Under the pieces are notes generated by a model, which was not told where the DNA came from, did not search any database, and saw only the letters and a program-made list of their open reading frames with translations. Source: Nonomuraea thailandensis (GTDB taxonomy: Bacteria; Actinomycetota; Actinomycetes; Streptosporangiales; Streptosporangiaceae). Taken from it: a stretch of DNA of 64,000 nt. This document shows positions 19,489-27,832 of this stretch, one piece after another (the stretch's first letter is position 1; every line of letters begins with the position of its first letter). Where the stretch lies: the NCBI RefSeq assembly GCF_024172165.1, contig NZ_JAMZEB010000002.1:682001-746000 (forward strand), read 5' to 3'. The translations under genes were made by a program, and so were the position numbers.

Positions 19489-20661
19489 TCACCGGCGCTC
19501 GTGCTCCTCGTGGGCGCGGCGCAGCAGCGCCATCAGTCTTTCCTCGTCGCGGATCTGCTTCCTGAACTTCTCCGGCAGCCGCCCGAGCTGCTCCTCCTCG
19601 GCCAGCAGCTTGGCGAAGAGCTGCTCGCGCTGCTCGGGGTCGTGCTCGACGTCGAGGTACTCCTGGGCGTGCCGGCGCACCCTCGACACCGTGTTCTGCG
19701 CCCGGCCCCTGGCACTGGCCAGCGAGGCCACCACCGTGATCGCCAGCACGCCGATGATCACCGTCAGGGACAGGCCCGTGCTGATCTCCACCACCGGCAC
19801 CGGCTCGCCGTCGTTGATGAACGGCACGTTGTTCTCGTGCAGCGCGTGCAGGATCAGCTTCACGCCGATGAAGGCCAGGATGAAGGCCAGGCCGTAGGAG
19901 AGGTAGATCAGCCGGTCCAGCAGCCCGTCGATGAGGAAGTAGAGCTGCCGCAGGCCCATCAGGGAGAACGCGGTGGCGGTGAAGACGAGGTAGACGTTCT
20001 GGGTGAGGCCGAAGATGGCCGGGATGGAGTCCAGCGCGAACAGGATGTCGGTCCCGCCGATGGCGATCATGACGAGCAGCATCGGCGTCATGACCCGCCT
20101 GCCGTCCTGCACGGTGAAGAGCTTGTCGCCGTCATAGGTGTCACTGGTACGCAGCAGCCGCCGGGCCACGCGCACCATGAGGTTGTCGGGGGAGTGGCTC
20201 TCCTCGCCCTCCGGCTTGAGCAGGTTGCCCGCCGTGAGCAGCAGAATGAGCCCGAACAGGTAGAACACCCAGGCGAACATGTTGATCAGCGCGGCCCCGA
20301 CCAGGATGAACCCGCTCCTGGCCAGCAGCGAGAAGACGATGCCGAACAGCAGCGCCTTCTGCTGGTCGGCGCGCGGCACCTTGAAGCTCGACATGATGAC
20401 GAGGAAGACGAACAGGTTGTCGACCGACAGCGCCTTCTCGGTCACGTAACCGGCGAAGTACTCCGCCCCCGGGTCCGAGCCGCCGAAGAACCAGACACCG
20501 GCGCCGAACAGCAGGGCGATGCCGACGTACAGGGCCGACCAGATCGACGCCTCGCGCAGCGTGGGCACGTGCGACTTGCGTACGTGGAAGAAGAAGTCGA
20601 ACAACAGCAGCCCGACGATCCCCAGGATCGTCAGCCACCACACCGCGGCGGAAACGTGCAC
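19489..20661 (-). CDS. TerC/Alx family integral membrane protein
   Basis: 390 residues, about nine membrane helices. Family signature blocks are visible: SVDNLFVFLVI and GGTDILFALDSIPAIFG, each with the conserved acidic residues in the membrane. A charged C-terminal cytosolic tail of about 60 residues is rich in Arg and Glu. TerC/Alx proteins export manganese or calcium or help metalate exported enzymes; they are named after tellurite resistance but no ter genes are nearby. The start is GTG 20661 because AGGGAG sits five bases upstream; the reading frame is open much further but that part is the shadow of the oxidase gene. Confidence 0.9.
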   Translation of the reverse strand: MHVSAAVWWLTILGIVGLLLFDFFFHVRKSHVPTLREASIWSALYVGIALLFGAGVWFFGGSDPGAEYFAGYVTEKALSVDNLFVFLVIMSSFKVPRADQQKALLFGIVFSLLARSGFILVGAALINMFAWVFYLFGLILLLTAGNLLKPEGEESHSPDNLMVRVARRLLRTSDTYDGDKLFTVQDGRRVMTPMLLVMIAIGGTDILFALDSIPAIFGLTQNVYLVFTATAFSLMGLRQLYFLIDGLLDRLIYLSYGLAFILAFIGVKLILHALHENNVPFINDGEPVPVVEISTGLSLTVIIGVLAITVVASLASARGRAQNTVSRVRRHAQEYLDVEHDPEQREQLFAKLLAEEEQLGRLPEKFRKQIRDEERLMALLRRAHEEHERR

Positions 20662-20769
20662 CAAGGCTCCCTGTGCCGGCCGTCGTGGGGGAGGCGACTG
20701 CGAACGCGTGTCGTCGCAGGTGGTACCCGGTGGGCCGGAGCCCATGCGCCGTACGGTAGGAAGGAGATC

Positions 20770-21861
20770 ATGCATGTGATCGTCATCGGCGGCGGCATCG
20801 CGGGTGCGAGCGCCGCCTTCGCACTGGCCCGCAGGGGCGCGGCCGTCACGGTGGTCGACTCGGGCGAGGCCGGGCAGGCCACGGCGGCCAGCGCCGGCAT
20901 CATCGCCCCGTGGGCCTCCTCCGTGCAGGGGCCCTTCTACGACCTGTACGCGGCCGGCGCCGCCTACTACCCCGAGGTCATCGGGCTGCTGGCCGAGGCG
21001 GGCGTGGAGCGTACCGACTACCGCCGCAACGGCGAGCTGCTCGTGCACGAGGACCCGGCGCGGCTGGACGAGGCGCACGCCCTCGTCCAGGCGCGCGCCC
21101 GCGAGGCCGGCGGGATCGTCGGCGAGGTGCGGCGCATAGGCAACGACGAGGTGCGCGCCCTGTTCCCGGTGCTGGCCGGCAACCTGGAGGGCGTGTTCGT
21201 CTCCGGCGGCGGCCGGGTGGACGGGCGCACCATGTGCGACGCGCTGCTCCAGGGCGCGGTGCACCACGGCGCCCGTCAGGTGCGCGGGCGGGCCAGGCTG
21301 CGCCCGCAGGGATCGCCCGCGGTGGAGGTGGGCTCCGGCGTGCTGGAGGCCGACGCCGTGCTGGTGGCCTCCGGCGCCTGGGCCAACGAGCTGCTGGCGC
21401 CACGCGGCCTGCGCCTGGCGGTCGAGCCGCAGCGCGGCCAGATCTCCCACCTGCGCCTCGACGGCGTCGACACCAGCGGCTGGCCGTCGGTGCACCCGCT
21501 GTCGCACCACTACATGGTGGCCTTCGACGACTCGCGGGTGGCGGTGGGGGCGACCAGGGAGACGGGCAGCGGGTTCGACGCTCGGGTGACGGCTCGCGGG
21601 CAGTGGCAGGTGCTGTCCGACGCGTTGCGGATCGCGCCCGGGCTGGCCGACGCGACGCTCATCGAGACGCGGGTCGGGCTGCGGCCGCTGCCGTCGGGGC
21701 AGGTGCCGATCGCCGGGCCGCTGCCGGGCGAGGACGGGCTGCACGTGGTGACGGGGTTCGGCGCGGCGGGGCTGACGATGGCGCCGTTCACGGGCGACGC
21801 GCTGGCCCGCTCGATCCTGGACGGGACGACGGTGCCCGAGCTGACCCCCTTCCTGCCTTGA
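20770..21861 (+). CDS. FAD-dependent oxidoreductase, D-amino-acid oxidase (DAO) family
   Basis: 363 residues. The N-terminal Rossmann motif is VIVIGGGIAGASAAFALARRG and its Glu/Asp partner is VVDSGEAG. SAGIIAPW follows, and the C-terminal FAD block is VVTGFGAAGLTMAPFTG. The middle part (RVDGRTMCDALLQGA) is typical of glycine/D-amino-acid oxidases. It likely oxidises an amine or D-amino acid, releasing an imine; acceptor and substrate are not evident. AAGGAG lies very close to the ATG. It is divergent from terC by 108 bases. Confidence 0.85.
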   Translation: MHVIVIGGGIAGASAAFALARRGAAVTVVDSGEAGQATAASAGIIAPWASSVQGPFYDLYAAGAAYYPEVIGLLAEAGVERTDYRRNGELLVHEDPARLDEAHALVQARAREAGGIVGEVRRIGNDEVRALFPVLAGNLEGVFVSGGGRVDGRTMCDALLQGAVHHGARQVRGRARLRPQGSPAVEVGSGVLEADAVLVASGAWANELLAPRGLRLAVEPQRGQISHLRLDGVDTSGWPSVHPLSHHYMVAFDDSRVAVGATRETGSGFDARVTARGQWQVLSDALRIAPGLADATLIETRVGLRPLPSGQVPIAGPLPGEDGLHVVTGFGAAGLTMAPFTGDALARSILDGTTVPELTPFLP

Positions 21862-21892
21862 ACCGGGCACGCCCGTCCCCCGTCTTACGGGT

Positions 21893-22363
21893 GTGCTCAG
21901 ACTCAGCCTCCTCCTGCTCGCCTCCCTGACCGCCTGCTCGTCCGGTGAGAGACCATGCACGCTGATGGGCAGCCTGGAAGGCGTGCACGTCAACGTCGAC
22001 CAGGCCGTCTCGGCCCGGGCCGAGCGCCTGGCGATGGAGGTCTGCTGGGACGGCACGTGCCGGCGGTCGAGCGGCGAGCTGATGCCGGCCACGCGGCCGG
22101 GCGAGCAGACCTGCTCCGGGGACACCTGCTCGGTGACGGCCGTCCGCACGGGCGGCAAGTTCGGGTTCGGCACGATCAGCGGGCTGCCGAAGCGGCCGGT
22201 CGAGGTGCGGCTGACGCTCGGCGACGGCGGCCCGGAGCCGGTGCTGACCCGTACGATCAGGGTGACGCCCAAGGCCACCTTCCCCAACGGGCCCGACTGT
22301 GGCGAGGGCGCCCCCCAGGTGACGCTCACCGTGGCGGCCGACGGCACTGTGAGGGAGGGGTGA
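21893..22363 (+). CDS. Small Cys-rich lipoprotein of unknown function
   Basis: 156 residues. GTG start, then a short hydrophobic signal ending in the lipobox LTAC-SS. The mature part is beta-rich with six further Cys (RPCT, EVCWDGTC, QTCSGDTC and a late DCG), suggesting disulfides outside the cell. No domain is recognised. There is no good ribosome site. Only 31 bases separate it from the oxidase gene, so co-transcription is possible. Confidence 0.75.
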   Translation: MLRLSLLLLASLTACSSGERPCTLMGSLEGVHVNVDQAVSARAERLAMEVCWDGTCRRSSGELMPATRPGEQTCSGDTCSVTAVRTGGKFGFGTISGLPKRPVEVRLTLGDGGPEPVLTRTIRVTPKATFPNGPDCGEGAPQVTLTVAADGTVREG

Positions 22364-22399
22364 CCTCACGAGAGGTAAAGCTTCCCGATTAACACGGCG

Positions 22400-22426
22400 T
22401 TCACATTCGGGCAAAAACCGGGAAAC
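22400..22426 (+). promoter_or_regulatory. Possible GlnR-type site before glutamine synthetase
   Basis: TTCAC-N6-GCAAA-N6-GAAAC repeats half-site-like pentamers at 11-base spacing, the arrangement of GlnR sites (GTNAC-N6-GAAAC). Only the last pentamer is a full match. The position, 50 bases before the GTG, suits nitrogen control. Confidence 0.3.
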
Positions 22427-22476
22427 GGCCGTCCATAAGACTCGGCGTGGCTGAGAGAAACCCCGAAAGGACCGCC

Positions 22477-23496
22477 GTGAGCTACAAGGCTGAGTACATC
22501 TGGATCGACGGCACCGAGCCCACCGCTCTGCTGCGCTCGAAGACGAAGATCCTTGCCGACGGAGCCGAGCCTCCGGTCTGGGGCTTCGACGGTTCCAGCA
22601 CCAACCAGGCCGAGGGTCACTCGTCGGACCGCGTGCTCCGCCCCGTGTTCGTCTGCCCCGACCCGATCCGCGGCGGCGACAACAAGCTCGTCCTGTGCGA
22701 GGTCGAGGAGATCAACGGCGACGCGCACGTCAGCAACACCCGTGCCCTGCTGCGCCCGATCGCCGAGCAGTACGCCGCGCAGGAGTCCTGGTTCGGCATC
22801 GAGCAGGAGTACACCTTCTTCAAGGGCAGCCGCCCGCTCGGCTTCCCCGAGGGCGGCTTCCCCGCCCCGCAGGGCCACTACTACTGCGGTGTCGGCGCCG
22901 AGGCCGTGTTCGGCCGCGAGATCGTCGAGCTGCACCTCGACCGCTGCCTCGCCGCCGGTCTGGCGATCTCCGGCATCAACGCCGAGGTCATGCCCGGCCA
23001 GTGGGAGTTCCAGGTCGGCCCGGCGGGCCCGCTCGAGGTCGCCGACCACCTGTGGGTCGCCCGCTACCTGCTCTACCGGACCGCCGAGGAGTACGGCGTG
23101 GAGGCCACCCTCGACGCCAAGCCCGCCCGCGGCGACTGGAACGGCGCCGGCGCGCACACCAACTTCTCCACCAAGGCCATGCGCGAGGGCTACGAGGCCA
23201 TCATCACCGCCTGCGAGGCGCTCGGTGAGGGCGACAAGCCGATGGAGCACGTCTCCCAGTACGGCGCCGACATCGAGAGCCGCCTGACCGGCGCCCACGA
23301 GACCGCCCCGTGGAACAAGTACAGCTACGGCGTGTCCGACCGCGGCGCCTCCGTGCGCATCCCGTGGCAGGTCGAGGTGGACAAGAAGGGTTACATCGAG
23401 GACCGCCGCCCGAACGCCAACGTCGACCCGTACGTGGTCGCCCGCCTGCTGGTGAACACCTGCTGCGCGGCGCTGGAGAAGGCCGGCCAGGTCTGA
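22477..23496 (+). CDS. glnII: Type II (eukaryotic-like) glutamine synthetase
   Basis: 339 residues, the short GSII length rather than the ~470 of GSI. Diagnostic blocks are IWIDG, WGFDGSSTNQAEGHSSD, ESWFGIEQEYTFF, GINAEVMPGQWEFQVGP, NGAGAHTNFSTKAMR and the late EDRRPNANVDPY. It lacks the C-terminal adenylylation segment of GSI, so control would be transcriptional or by feedback. It forms glutamine from glutamate, ammonia and ATP in the cytoplasm. The start is GTG 22477 with AAGGA five bases upstream rather than the in-frame GTG at 22447. A strong hairpin terminator follows. Confidence 0.95.
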   Translation: MSYKAEYIWIDGTEPTALLRSKTKILADGAEPPVWGFDGSSTNQAEGHSSDRVLRPVFVCPDPIRGGDNKLVLCEVEEINGDAHVSNTRALLRPIAEQYAAQESWFGIEQEYTFFKGSRPLGFPEGGFPAPQGHYYCGVGAEAVFGREIVELHLDRCLAAGLAISGINAEVMPGQWEFQVGPAGPLEVADHLWVARYLLYRTAEEYGVEATLDAKPARGDWNGAGAHTNFSTKAMREGYEAIITACEALGEGDKPMEHVSQYGADIESRLTGAHETAPWNKYSYGVSDRGASVRIPWQVEVDKKGYIEDRRPNANVDPYVVARLLVNTCCAALEKAGQV

Positions 23497-23510
23497 TCGT
23501 CCGCAACGGG

Positions 23511-23541
23511 AGCGGGGCCCTTCGCGAAGAAGGGCCCCGCT
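23511..23541. terminator. Bidirectional terminator between glnII and aldehyde dehydrogenase
   Basis: A perfect 13-base-pair stem, AGCGGGGCCCTTC with its complement, closes a five-base loop GCGAA. TCTGT follows on the plus strand. The hairpin sits between two convergent stops. Confidence 0.8.
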
Positions 23542-23545
23542 TCTG

Positions 23546-25084
23546 TCATGCCAGGCGGAAGTCCAGGTCGGGAACGATGTCCGCCACGTCCATCTGCGCC
23601 TTCTGCAGGCGCCCCGAGTGGTCCCAGTTCATCGCCTGCCAGCGGGTGAACTGGTCAAGCACCCACATGCCCGACTGGCGGCTGCCGTTGCCCGACTTGC
23701 CGTTGCCGCCGAACGGCAGGTGCGCCTCGGCGCCCGAGGTGGAGTTGTTGACGCTGACCATGCCCGCCAAGACGCCCTCCCTGAAGCGGAAGGCGTGCTG
23801 CGGGTCCGTGGTGTAGATGGAGCTCGACAGGCCGTAACCGGGCAGGTTGGCCAGGTCGAGCGCCTCCTCCATGGTGGAGAACGCGGTCACGCCCACGATC
23901 GGGCCGAACGTCTCCTCCATGAACAGCCGGTCGCCCGGCCGCACGCCGTCCACCACGACCGGGTGGTAGTAGAGCCCGTCGCCGCCGTCGAAGTCGCCGC
24001 GCGGGTTGTCCGCGGTGATCCGGCCGGTCGGGCCGGTGACCACCCGGTGGTGCGGCTCGATCCAGGTCAGGTACTCCTCGTACCGGTCGGCGAACTTGCC
24101 GTCCAGCAGCGGCCCCGCCAGCACGTCCTGGCCCGGGTCGCCGATCCTGGCCGCGCCGACCGCCCGCGCGAACCGCTCCACGAACGCGTCGTGCACGCTC
24201 TCGTGCACGATCACCGTGCCCAGGCTGGTGCAGCGCTGGCCGGCGGTGCCGAAGCCGGAGAACAGCGCCCCCTCGACGGCCAGGTCGAGATCGGCGTCCG
24301 GCATGATCACCATCGGGTTCTTGCCGCCCAGCTCCAGGCAGGCCGACTGCAGGTGGCGGCCCGTCAGCTCGCCGATCTTCCTGCCCACCTCGCTGGAGCC
24401 GGTGAAGCCCACCTTGTGCACCGTGCCCTCGCCGAGCGCCCGCTCCAGGCCGCCGAAGGTGTCGGCGCCGCCGGCGAAGACGATGTTCAGCACGCCGTCG
24501 GGCAGGCCCGCCGCCGTGAACAGCCGGAACAGGGCGTGCGCGGAGGCGGCGGCGTACTCGGCGGGCTTCCACACCACGGCGTTGCCGCACAGCAGCGCCG
24601 GGACGAGATACCACGACGGGACGGCCACCGGGAAGTTGCCCGCCGTCACCACCGCCGCCACGCCGATCGGATTCCTGAACGTGAACAGGTTCTTGGCCGG
24701 CATCTCCGACGGGACCGTCTGCCCGTACAGCCTGCGGCCCTCGCCCAGGAAGAAGTCGCAGGTGTCCACGATCTCCCTGACCTCGCCCAGCGCCTCGGCG
24801 TACGGCTTGCCGATCTCCTCGGTCACCAGCCTGGCCAGCCGCTCGGTGTTGGCCTCCACCAGCCGCCCGATCGAGGCGATCACCCGGCCGCGCACCGGCG
24901 CGGGCACCTTCGCCCACTCGCGCTGCGCCTCCCTGGCGGTGCGGCAGGCCGCCGCGAACGTCTCCGCGTCCGCCAGGCCCACCCGCGCCACGACCTCGCC
25001 CGTGCGGGCGGGATTGATCGACTCGTACGTGCTCACGGCCGCCACGTCCTTGCCGCCCACGATGGAAACGATTTGTCGGCTCAC
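23546..25084 (-). CDS. NAD(P)-dependent aldehyde dehydrogenase
   Basis: 512 residues. The general base appears in CLELGGKNP and the catalytic Cys in FGTAGQRCTS, with the Rossmann motif VGFTGSSEVGRKIG and the oxyanion Asn in AGNFPVA. EETFGPIVGV contributes the cofactor-ribose Glu. The layout fits the broad ALDH superfamily, perhaps the aminoadipate-semialdehyde-like branch, but the substrate is not fixed by sequence. The start is GTG 25084 with GAGGAGGG five bases upstream. It lies 32 bases downstream of galU on the same strand and may be co-transcribed. Confidence 0.9.
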   Translation of the reverse strand: MSRQIVSIVGGKDVAAVSTYESINPARTGEVVARVGLADAETFAAACRTAREAQREWAKVPAPVRGRVIASIGRLVEANTERLARLVTEEIGKPYAEALGEVREIVDTCDFFLGEGRRLYGQTVPSEMPAKNLFTFRNPIGVAAVVTAGNFPVAVPSWYLVPALLCGNAVVWKPAEYAAASAHALFRLFTAAGLPDGVLNIVFAGGADTFGGLERALGEGTVHKVGFTGSSEVGRKIGELTGRHLQSACLELGGKNPMVIMPDADLDLAVEGALFSGFGTAGQRCTSLGTVIVHESVHDAFVERFARAVGAARIGDPGQDVLAGPLLDGKFADRYEEYLTWIEPHHRVVTGPTGRITADNPRGDFDGGDGLYYHPVVVDGVRPGDRLFMEETFGPIVGVTAFSTMEEALDLANLPGYGLSSSIYTTDPQHAFRFREGVLAGMVSVNNSTSGAEAHLPFGGNGKSGNGSRQSGMWVLDQFTRWQAMNWDHSGRLQKAQMDVADIVPDLDFRLA

Positions 25085-25116
25085 CGGTGCCCTCCTCGTA
25101 AGTTCTGTCGTAGACG

Positions 25117-25986
25117 CTAGCTGTCGCGCGCCAGTTTGCGCAGCTCCGGCCCGTGGACCGGATCGGCCAGCGCCGCGGCGAACTGTGCCCGCAGGTAGTT
25201 GAGCGGCGAGCCGGTGTCCCACCAGGTGCCGTCGATGACCTGCCCGTACACCGGGTTGGCCGCGGCGTGGCGGTGCAGGGCGTCGGTGAGGTAGATCTCG
25301 CCCTCGGGGCGCTCGTGCCAGCGGCGCGTGGCGGCCTCCAGCTCGGCCACCACCCCGGGCGTGACGACGTAACCGCCGATGGCGGCGTAGCGGGAGGGCG
25401 CCTCCTCCGGGCGCGGCTTCTCCACCAGCCCCGAGATGCGCAGGCGGCCGCCGCCGAGGTCCTCCTCGACGATCGGTACGCCGTAGCGGGCGGCGTCCTC
25501 GACCGCCATCGGCATCAGGGCCAGCACCGGCGCGCCCGTGGCGTCGTAGGCCGACTTGAGCTGCCTGGCGCGCGGCACCTCGGCCACGAACACGTCGTCG
25601 GCCCACAACACCATGAACGGCTCGTCGCCGATGACCCGCGCGGCGTTCAGCACCGGCGTGCCGTTGCCGTACGGGCCGCGCTGGTACAGGTACGTGATGT
25701 GGGCCAGCGACGACAGCTCGGCCACCGCGTCGGCCAGGTCGTCCTTGCCGGCCGTGCGCAGCTCCCGCTCCAGGTCGCAGTCCGGGGCGAAGTGCCGCTG
25801 GACGAGGTCCTTGCGGGCCGAGGTGACGATGGTGATCTCGTCGATGCCGGAGTCCACGAGCTCGCGGATGGTGTGCTCGATGACCGGCTTGTCGCCGATC
25901 GGCAGCATCTCCTTGGGCAGCGCCTTCGTCAGGGGCAGCAGCCGGGTGCCCAGCCCGGCCACCGGGATCACGGCCTTGCGGATCAT
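25117..25986 (-). CDS. galU: UTP-glucose-1-phosphate uridylyltransferase
   Basis: 289 residues, the normal GalU length. Nucleotide-binding signature GLGTRLLPLTKALPKEMLP is at residues ~11-29, followed by KPVIEHTIRE, the substrate loop LVEKPRPEEAPS, the sugar-binding block AAIGGYVVTP, and a terminal WWDTGSPLNYLRA. It makes UDP-glucose for cell-envelope polysaccharides, glycolipids and trehalose. GGAG lies nine bases before the ATG. Genes on the same strand upstream (APH-like kinase) and downstream (aldehyde dehydrogenase) are within 45 bases. Confidence 0.93.
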   Translation of the reverse strand: MIRKAVIPVAGLGTRLLPLTKALPKEMLPIGDKPVIEHTIRELVDSGIDEITIVTSARKDLVQRHFAPDCDLERELRTAGKDDLADAVAELSSLAHITYLYQRGPYGNGTPVLNAARVIGDEPFMVLWADDVFVAEVPRARQLKSAYDATGAPVLALMPMAVEDAARYGVPIVEEDLGGGRLRISGLVEKPRPEEAPSRYAAIGGYVVTPGVVAELEAATRRWHERPEGEIYLTDALHRHAAANPVYGQVIDGTWWDTGSPLNYLRAQFAAALADPVHGPELRKLARDS

Positions 25987-26027
25987 TCGGGGTCTCTCCT
26001 TGTGCGGTCGGCGCGACGGGAGGGACG

Positions 26028-26924
26028 TTACCCCAGGGGGCGGTCCTCGATCCTGTCGGCCAGCACCTGGCCGATCACGTACCTGGCGTTGGCCGCGATC
26101 CCCGGGTTGGTGTGCAGGTAGTAGGGGAGCTGGATGAGCGCCATCGACAGCGCCCAGCCCCTGCCGCGCGCCCACGTCGCGTCGTCGGGGCCGAGCGCGG
26201 CGCGGAAGACCTCGCGGGAGGCGGGGGTGAGCAGGTTCCAGGCCGGGATGAGGTCGACGGCGGGATCGCCCACGCCCATGGTCGCGAAGTCGATCACCCC
26301 CGTGAGCCGCCCGCCCCGGACCAGGAGGTTGCCGGGCATCAGGTCGGAGTGCACCCACACGGGCCGTCCCGCCCACTCGGGCGCGCCGGCGGCCGCCTCC
26401 CACGCCTCGGTGGCCGCCCCGGTGTCGATCAGCCCCTCCAGCTCGCCGATCGCGCGCCTGGTCCCCGCGTCCACCCTGGCCAGCGGCCCCGCCCGGTACG
26501 CCGCCGGCCCGTCCGGCAGGTCGATGCGGCGGAACGCCTCGACGAACCCGGCCAGGTCCTCGGCCAGCAGCCCGTCCTCGTGACCCTCGCGCGGGTTCTC
26601 GCCGTCGATCCAGCGGCTGACCGACCACGGCCAGGGGAACTCGGCGGACGGCGCGCCCCTGCCGAGCACGTCGGGGATGGCGACGGGCAGCAGCGGGGCC
26701 AGCCGCGGCAGCCAGCGGTGCTCCTTGTCGATGTCGCCGACGCCGTTCTCGATGCGCGGCAGGCGTACGGACAGGTGGTGGCCCAGCCGGTAGACCGCGT
26801 TGACCGTCCCTGAGGAGGGGAACGGCTCGGCGGGCAGATCCGCCCATTGCGGGAACTGCGCGGCCAGCAGGCGGCGTACCAGAGCAACGTCGATGTCCGC
26901 CTCGTCGGCGTGCATTCTCCCCAT
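26028..26924 (-). CDS. Aminoglycoside phosphotransferase (APH) family kinase
   Basis: 298 residues. The kinase-like fold shows an N-lobe with VYRLGHHLSVRLPR, the catalytic loop WVHSDLMPGNLLV (HxDxxxxN) near residue 193, and the metal-binding GVIDFATMGVGDPAVDL. Chromosomal members of this family phosphorylate varied small molecules, so resistance should not be assumed. It has the length of typical actinobacterial APH(3'')-like relatives. Start is ATG 26924; a second ATG at 26915 is possible and neither has a well-spaced ribosome site. It lies 41 bases upstream of galU. Confidence 0.87.
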   Translation of the reverse strand: MGRMHADEADIDVALVRRLLAAQFPQWADLPAEPFPSSGTVNAVYRLGHHLSVRLPRIENGVGDIDKEHRWLPRLAPLLPVAIPDVLGRGAPSAEFPWPWSVSRWIDGENPREGHEDGLLAEDLAGFVEAFRRIDLPDGPAAYRAGPLARVDAGTRRAIGELEGLIDTGAATEAWEAAAGAPEWAGRPVWVHSDLMPGNLLVRGGRLTGVIDFATMGVGDPAVDLIPAWNLLTPASREVFRAALGPDDATWARGRGWALSMALIQLPYYLHTNPGIAANARYVIGQVLADRIEDRPLG

Positions 26925-27004
26925 GAAGGATCAATGGTAAGGCCGGCCACCCGGCGCCGCGGCCCCGGCGGCGGCCGCGAACGGCCCAGGCCCGGGATCC
27001 GCGT

Positions 27005-27277
27005 TCACCACGAGCGGGTGGGAGGCGGAGCGTCCGCGGCGGATTCCGAGATGTCGTGGTTGGCGATGACCGCCAGGCGTTGCGCCAGGTCGGCCAGCGC
27101 GCGCGAGGCGGCCAGCTCGTCCCCGATCACCGGCTTCGACGGGTCGGCCGGGTTGCGGCGCGCCTTCCCGGTCCCGGTCACGTGCTCGCCTTTCGCGGTG
27201 GTCAGCGTCGCCTGCGCCGAGGTGTCGTCACCGGCCTCGGCGAGCGAGATGCGCACGGTCCATTCCTTGGTGTCCAT
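27005..27277 (-). CDS. DUF1876 domain protein
   Basis: 90 residues. It begins MDTKEWTVRISL and has the family pattern of a small alpha/beta protein with a basic central segment (GTGKARRNPAD) followed by VIGDELAASRALADLAQRL. The family is common in actinomycetes, is often compared with a double-stranded-RNA-binding fold, and has no established function. The start is ATG 27277, after a GGGG-rich stretch; a longer open frame upstream is not conserved. It is monocistronic or heads the APH-galU run. Confidence 0.8.
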   Translation of the reverse strand: MDTKEWTVRISLAEAGDDTSAQATLTTAKGEHVTGTGKARRNPADPSKPVIGDELAASRALADLAQRLAVIANHDISESAADAPPPTRSW

Positions 27278-27317
27278 GCCCCGCCCCTTACCGGCAGGCC
27301 GGTGGTAAACCTGACGC

Positions 27318-27512
27318 TCAGCGGGAGGCGGCGGCCAGGATGGCGATGCCGTCCAGGACGTGGCCGGCCACGTGGCCGACCACGTGTTCGGCGCCGTGCT
27401 CGTGTTCCGGCCAGGTGCCGTGGCCGACCCAGATGCCCCGCAGCCCCGCCCCCCGCACGAACGCCGCGCCCACGTCGAGCAGCGTCCGGTGGAGGTCGAA
27501 CAGCGCCGGCCG
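27318..27512 (-). pseudogene. Decayed HAD-hydrolase remnant
   Basis: The translation starts ALFDLHRTLLD, a degenerate form of HAD motif I (FDxDGTLxD) in which the second Asp is His. It runs almost at once into VRGAGLRGIWVGHGTWPEH, which resembles the C-terminal segment after HAD motif IV. The roughly 150 residues that should lie between are missing. There is no credible start codon or ribosome site. I read this as an internally deleted HAD gene. The match is by eye and a short chance resemblance is possible. Confidence 0.4.
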
Positions 27513-27832
27513 GGCGCGGGGCCGGCCGGATGGGTGAGGGTCACGTTCAATCCTCGTTCGGGAAGGCCACGTCGGGCGGAAAGTTTCAGGGATGCCCTCT
27601 TCTCTGAAGAACATTTGAGCAGAAAGAGCAAAAGTCTGGACCAACAGCGGCCCGGAGGTGACGATTCGATCATCGGCGGTGATCGTGTCACGAAGCCAGG
27701 GAAGGGCTGGCCGGACCCGCCGAGATCGTCTCCTCGAGCAGCGAGGCCCGCCGGGCTCTCGCGTCTGCCGCGGCTGGCTGAGCACCGCACAGCTCGCTCA
27801 GCCGGTCTCCCCGTTACCCCCGGAGGAGCTCA
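27513..27832 (+). other. Intergenic region upstream of RHS gene
   Basis: 320 bases without a gene. It holds an AT-richer patch at about 27590-27640, an inverted repeat at 27776-27803, and a strong ribosome site GGAGGAG five bases before the RHS ATG. The RHS promoter must lie here but no convincing -35/-10 pair was found. Confidence 0.5.
27776..27803 (+). promoter_or_regulatory. Inverted repeat before RHS gene
   Basis: GGCTGAGC and GCTCAGCC form perfect eight-base arms around twelve bases, 29 bases upstream of the RHS start. It could be a leader hairpin or an operator. Confidence 0.35.

Noticed and set aside
19489..20661. Tellurite-resistance operon around terC
   Set aside because: No TerD/TerZ-type genes adjoin it; TerC here fits a stand-alone metal-related transporter.
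25063..25073. Third LacI box (TGGAAACGATT) near the aldehyde dehydrogenase start
   Set aside because: Only one half matches the lacI operator and it lies inside the coding region; chance is a sufficient explanation.
26028..26924. Aminoglycoside resistance gene
   Set aside because: The APH fold is shared by many small-molecule kinases; the sequence does not show the resistance-specific features needed for that claim.
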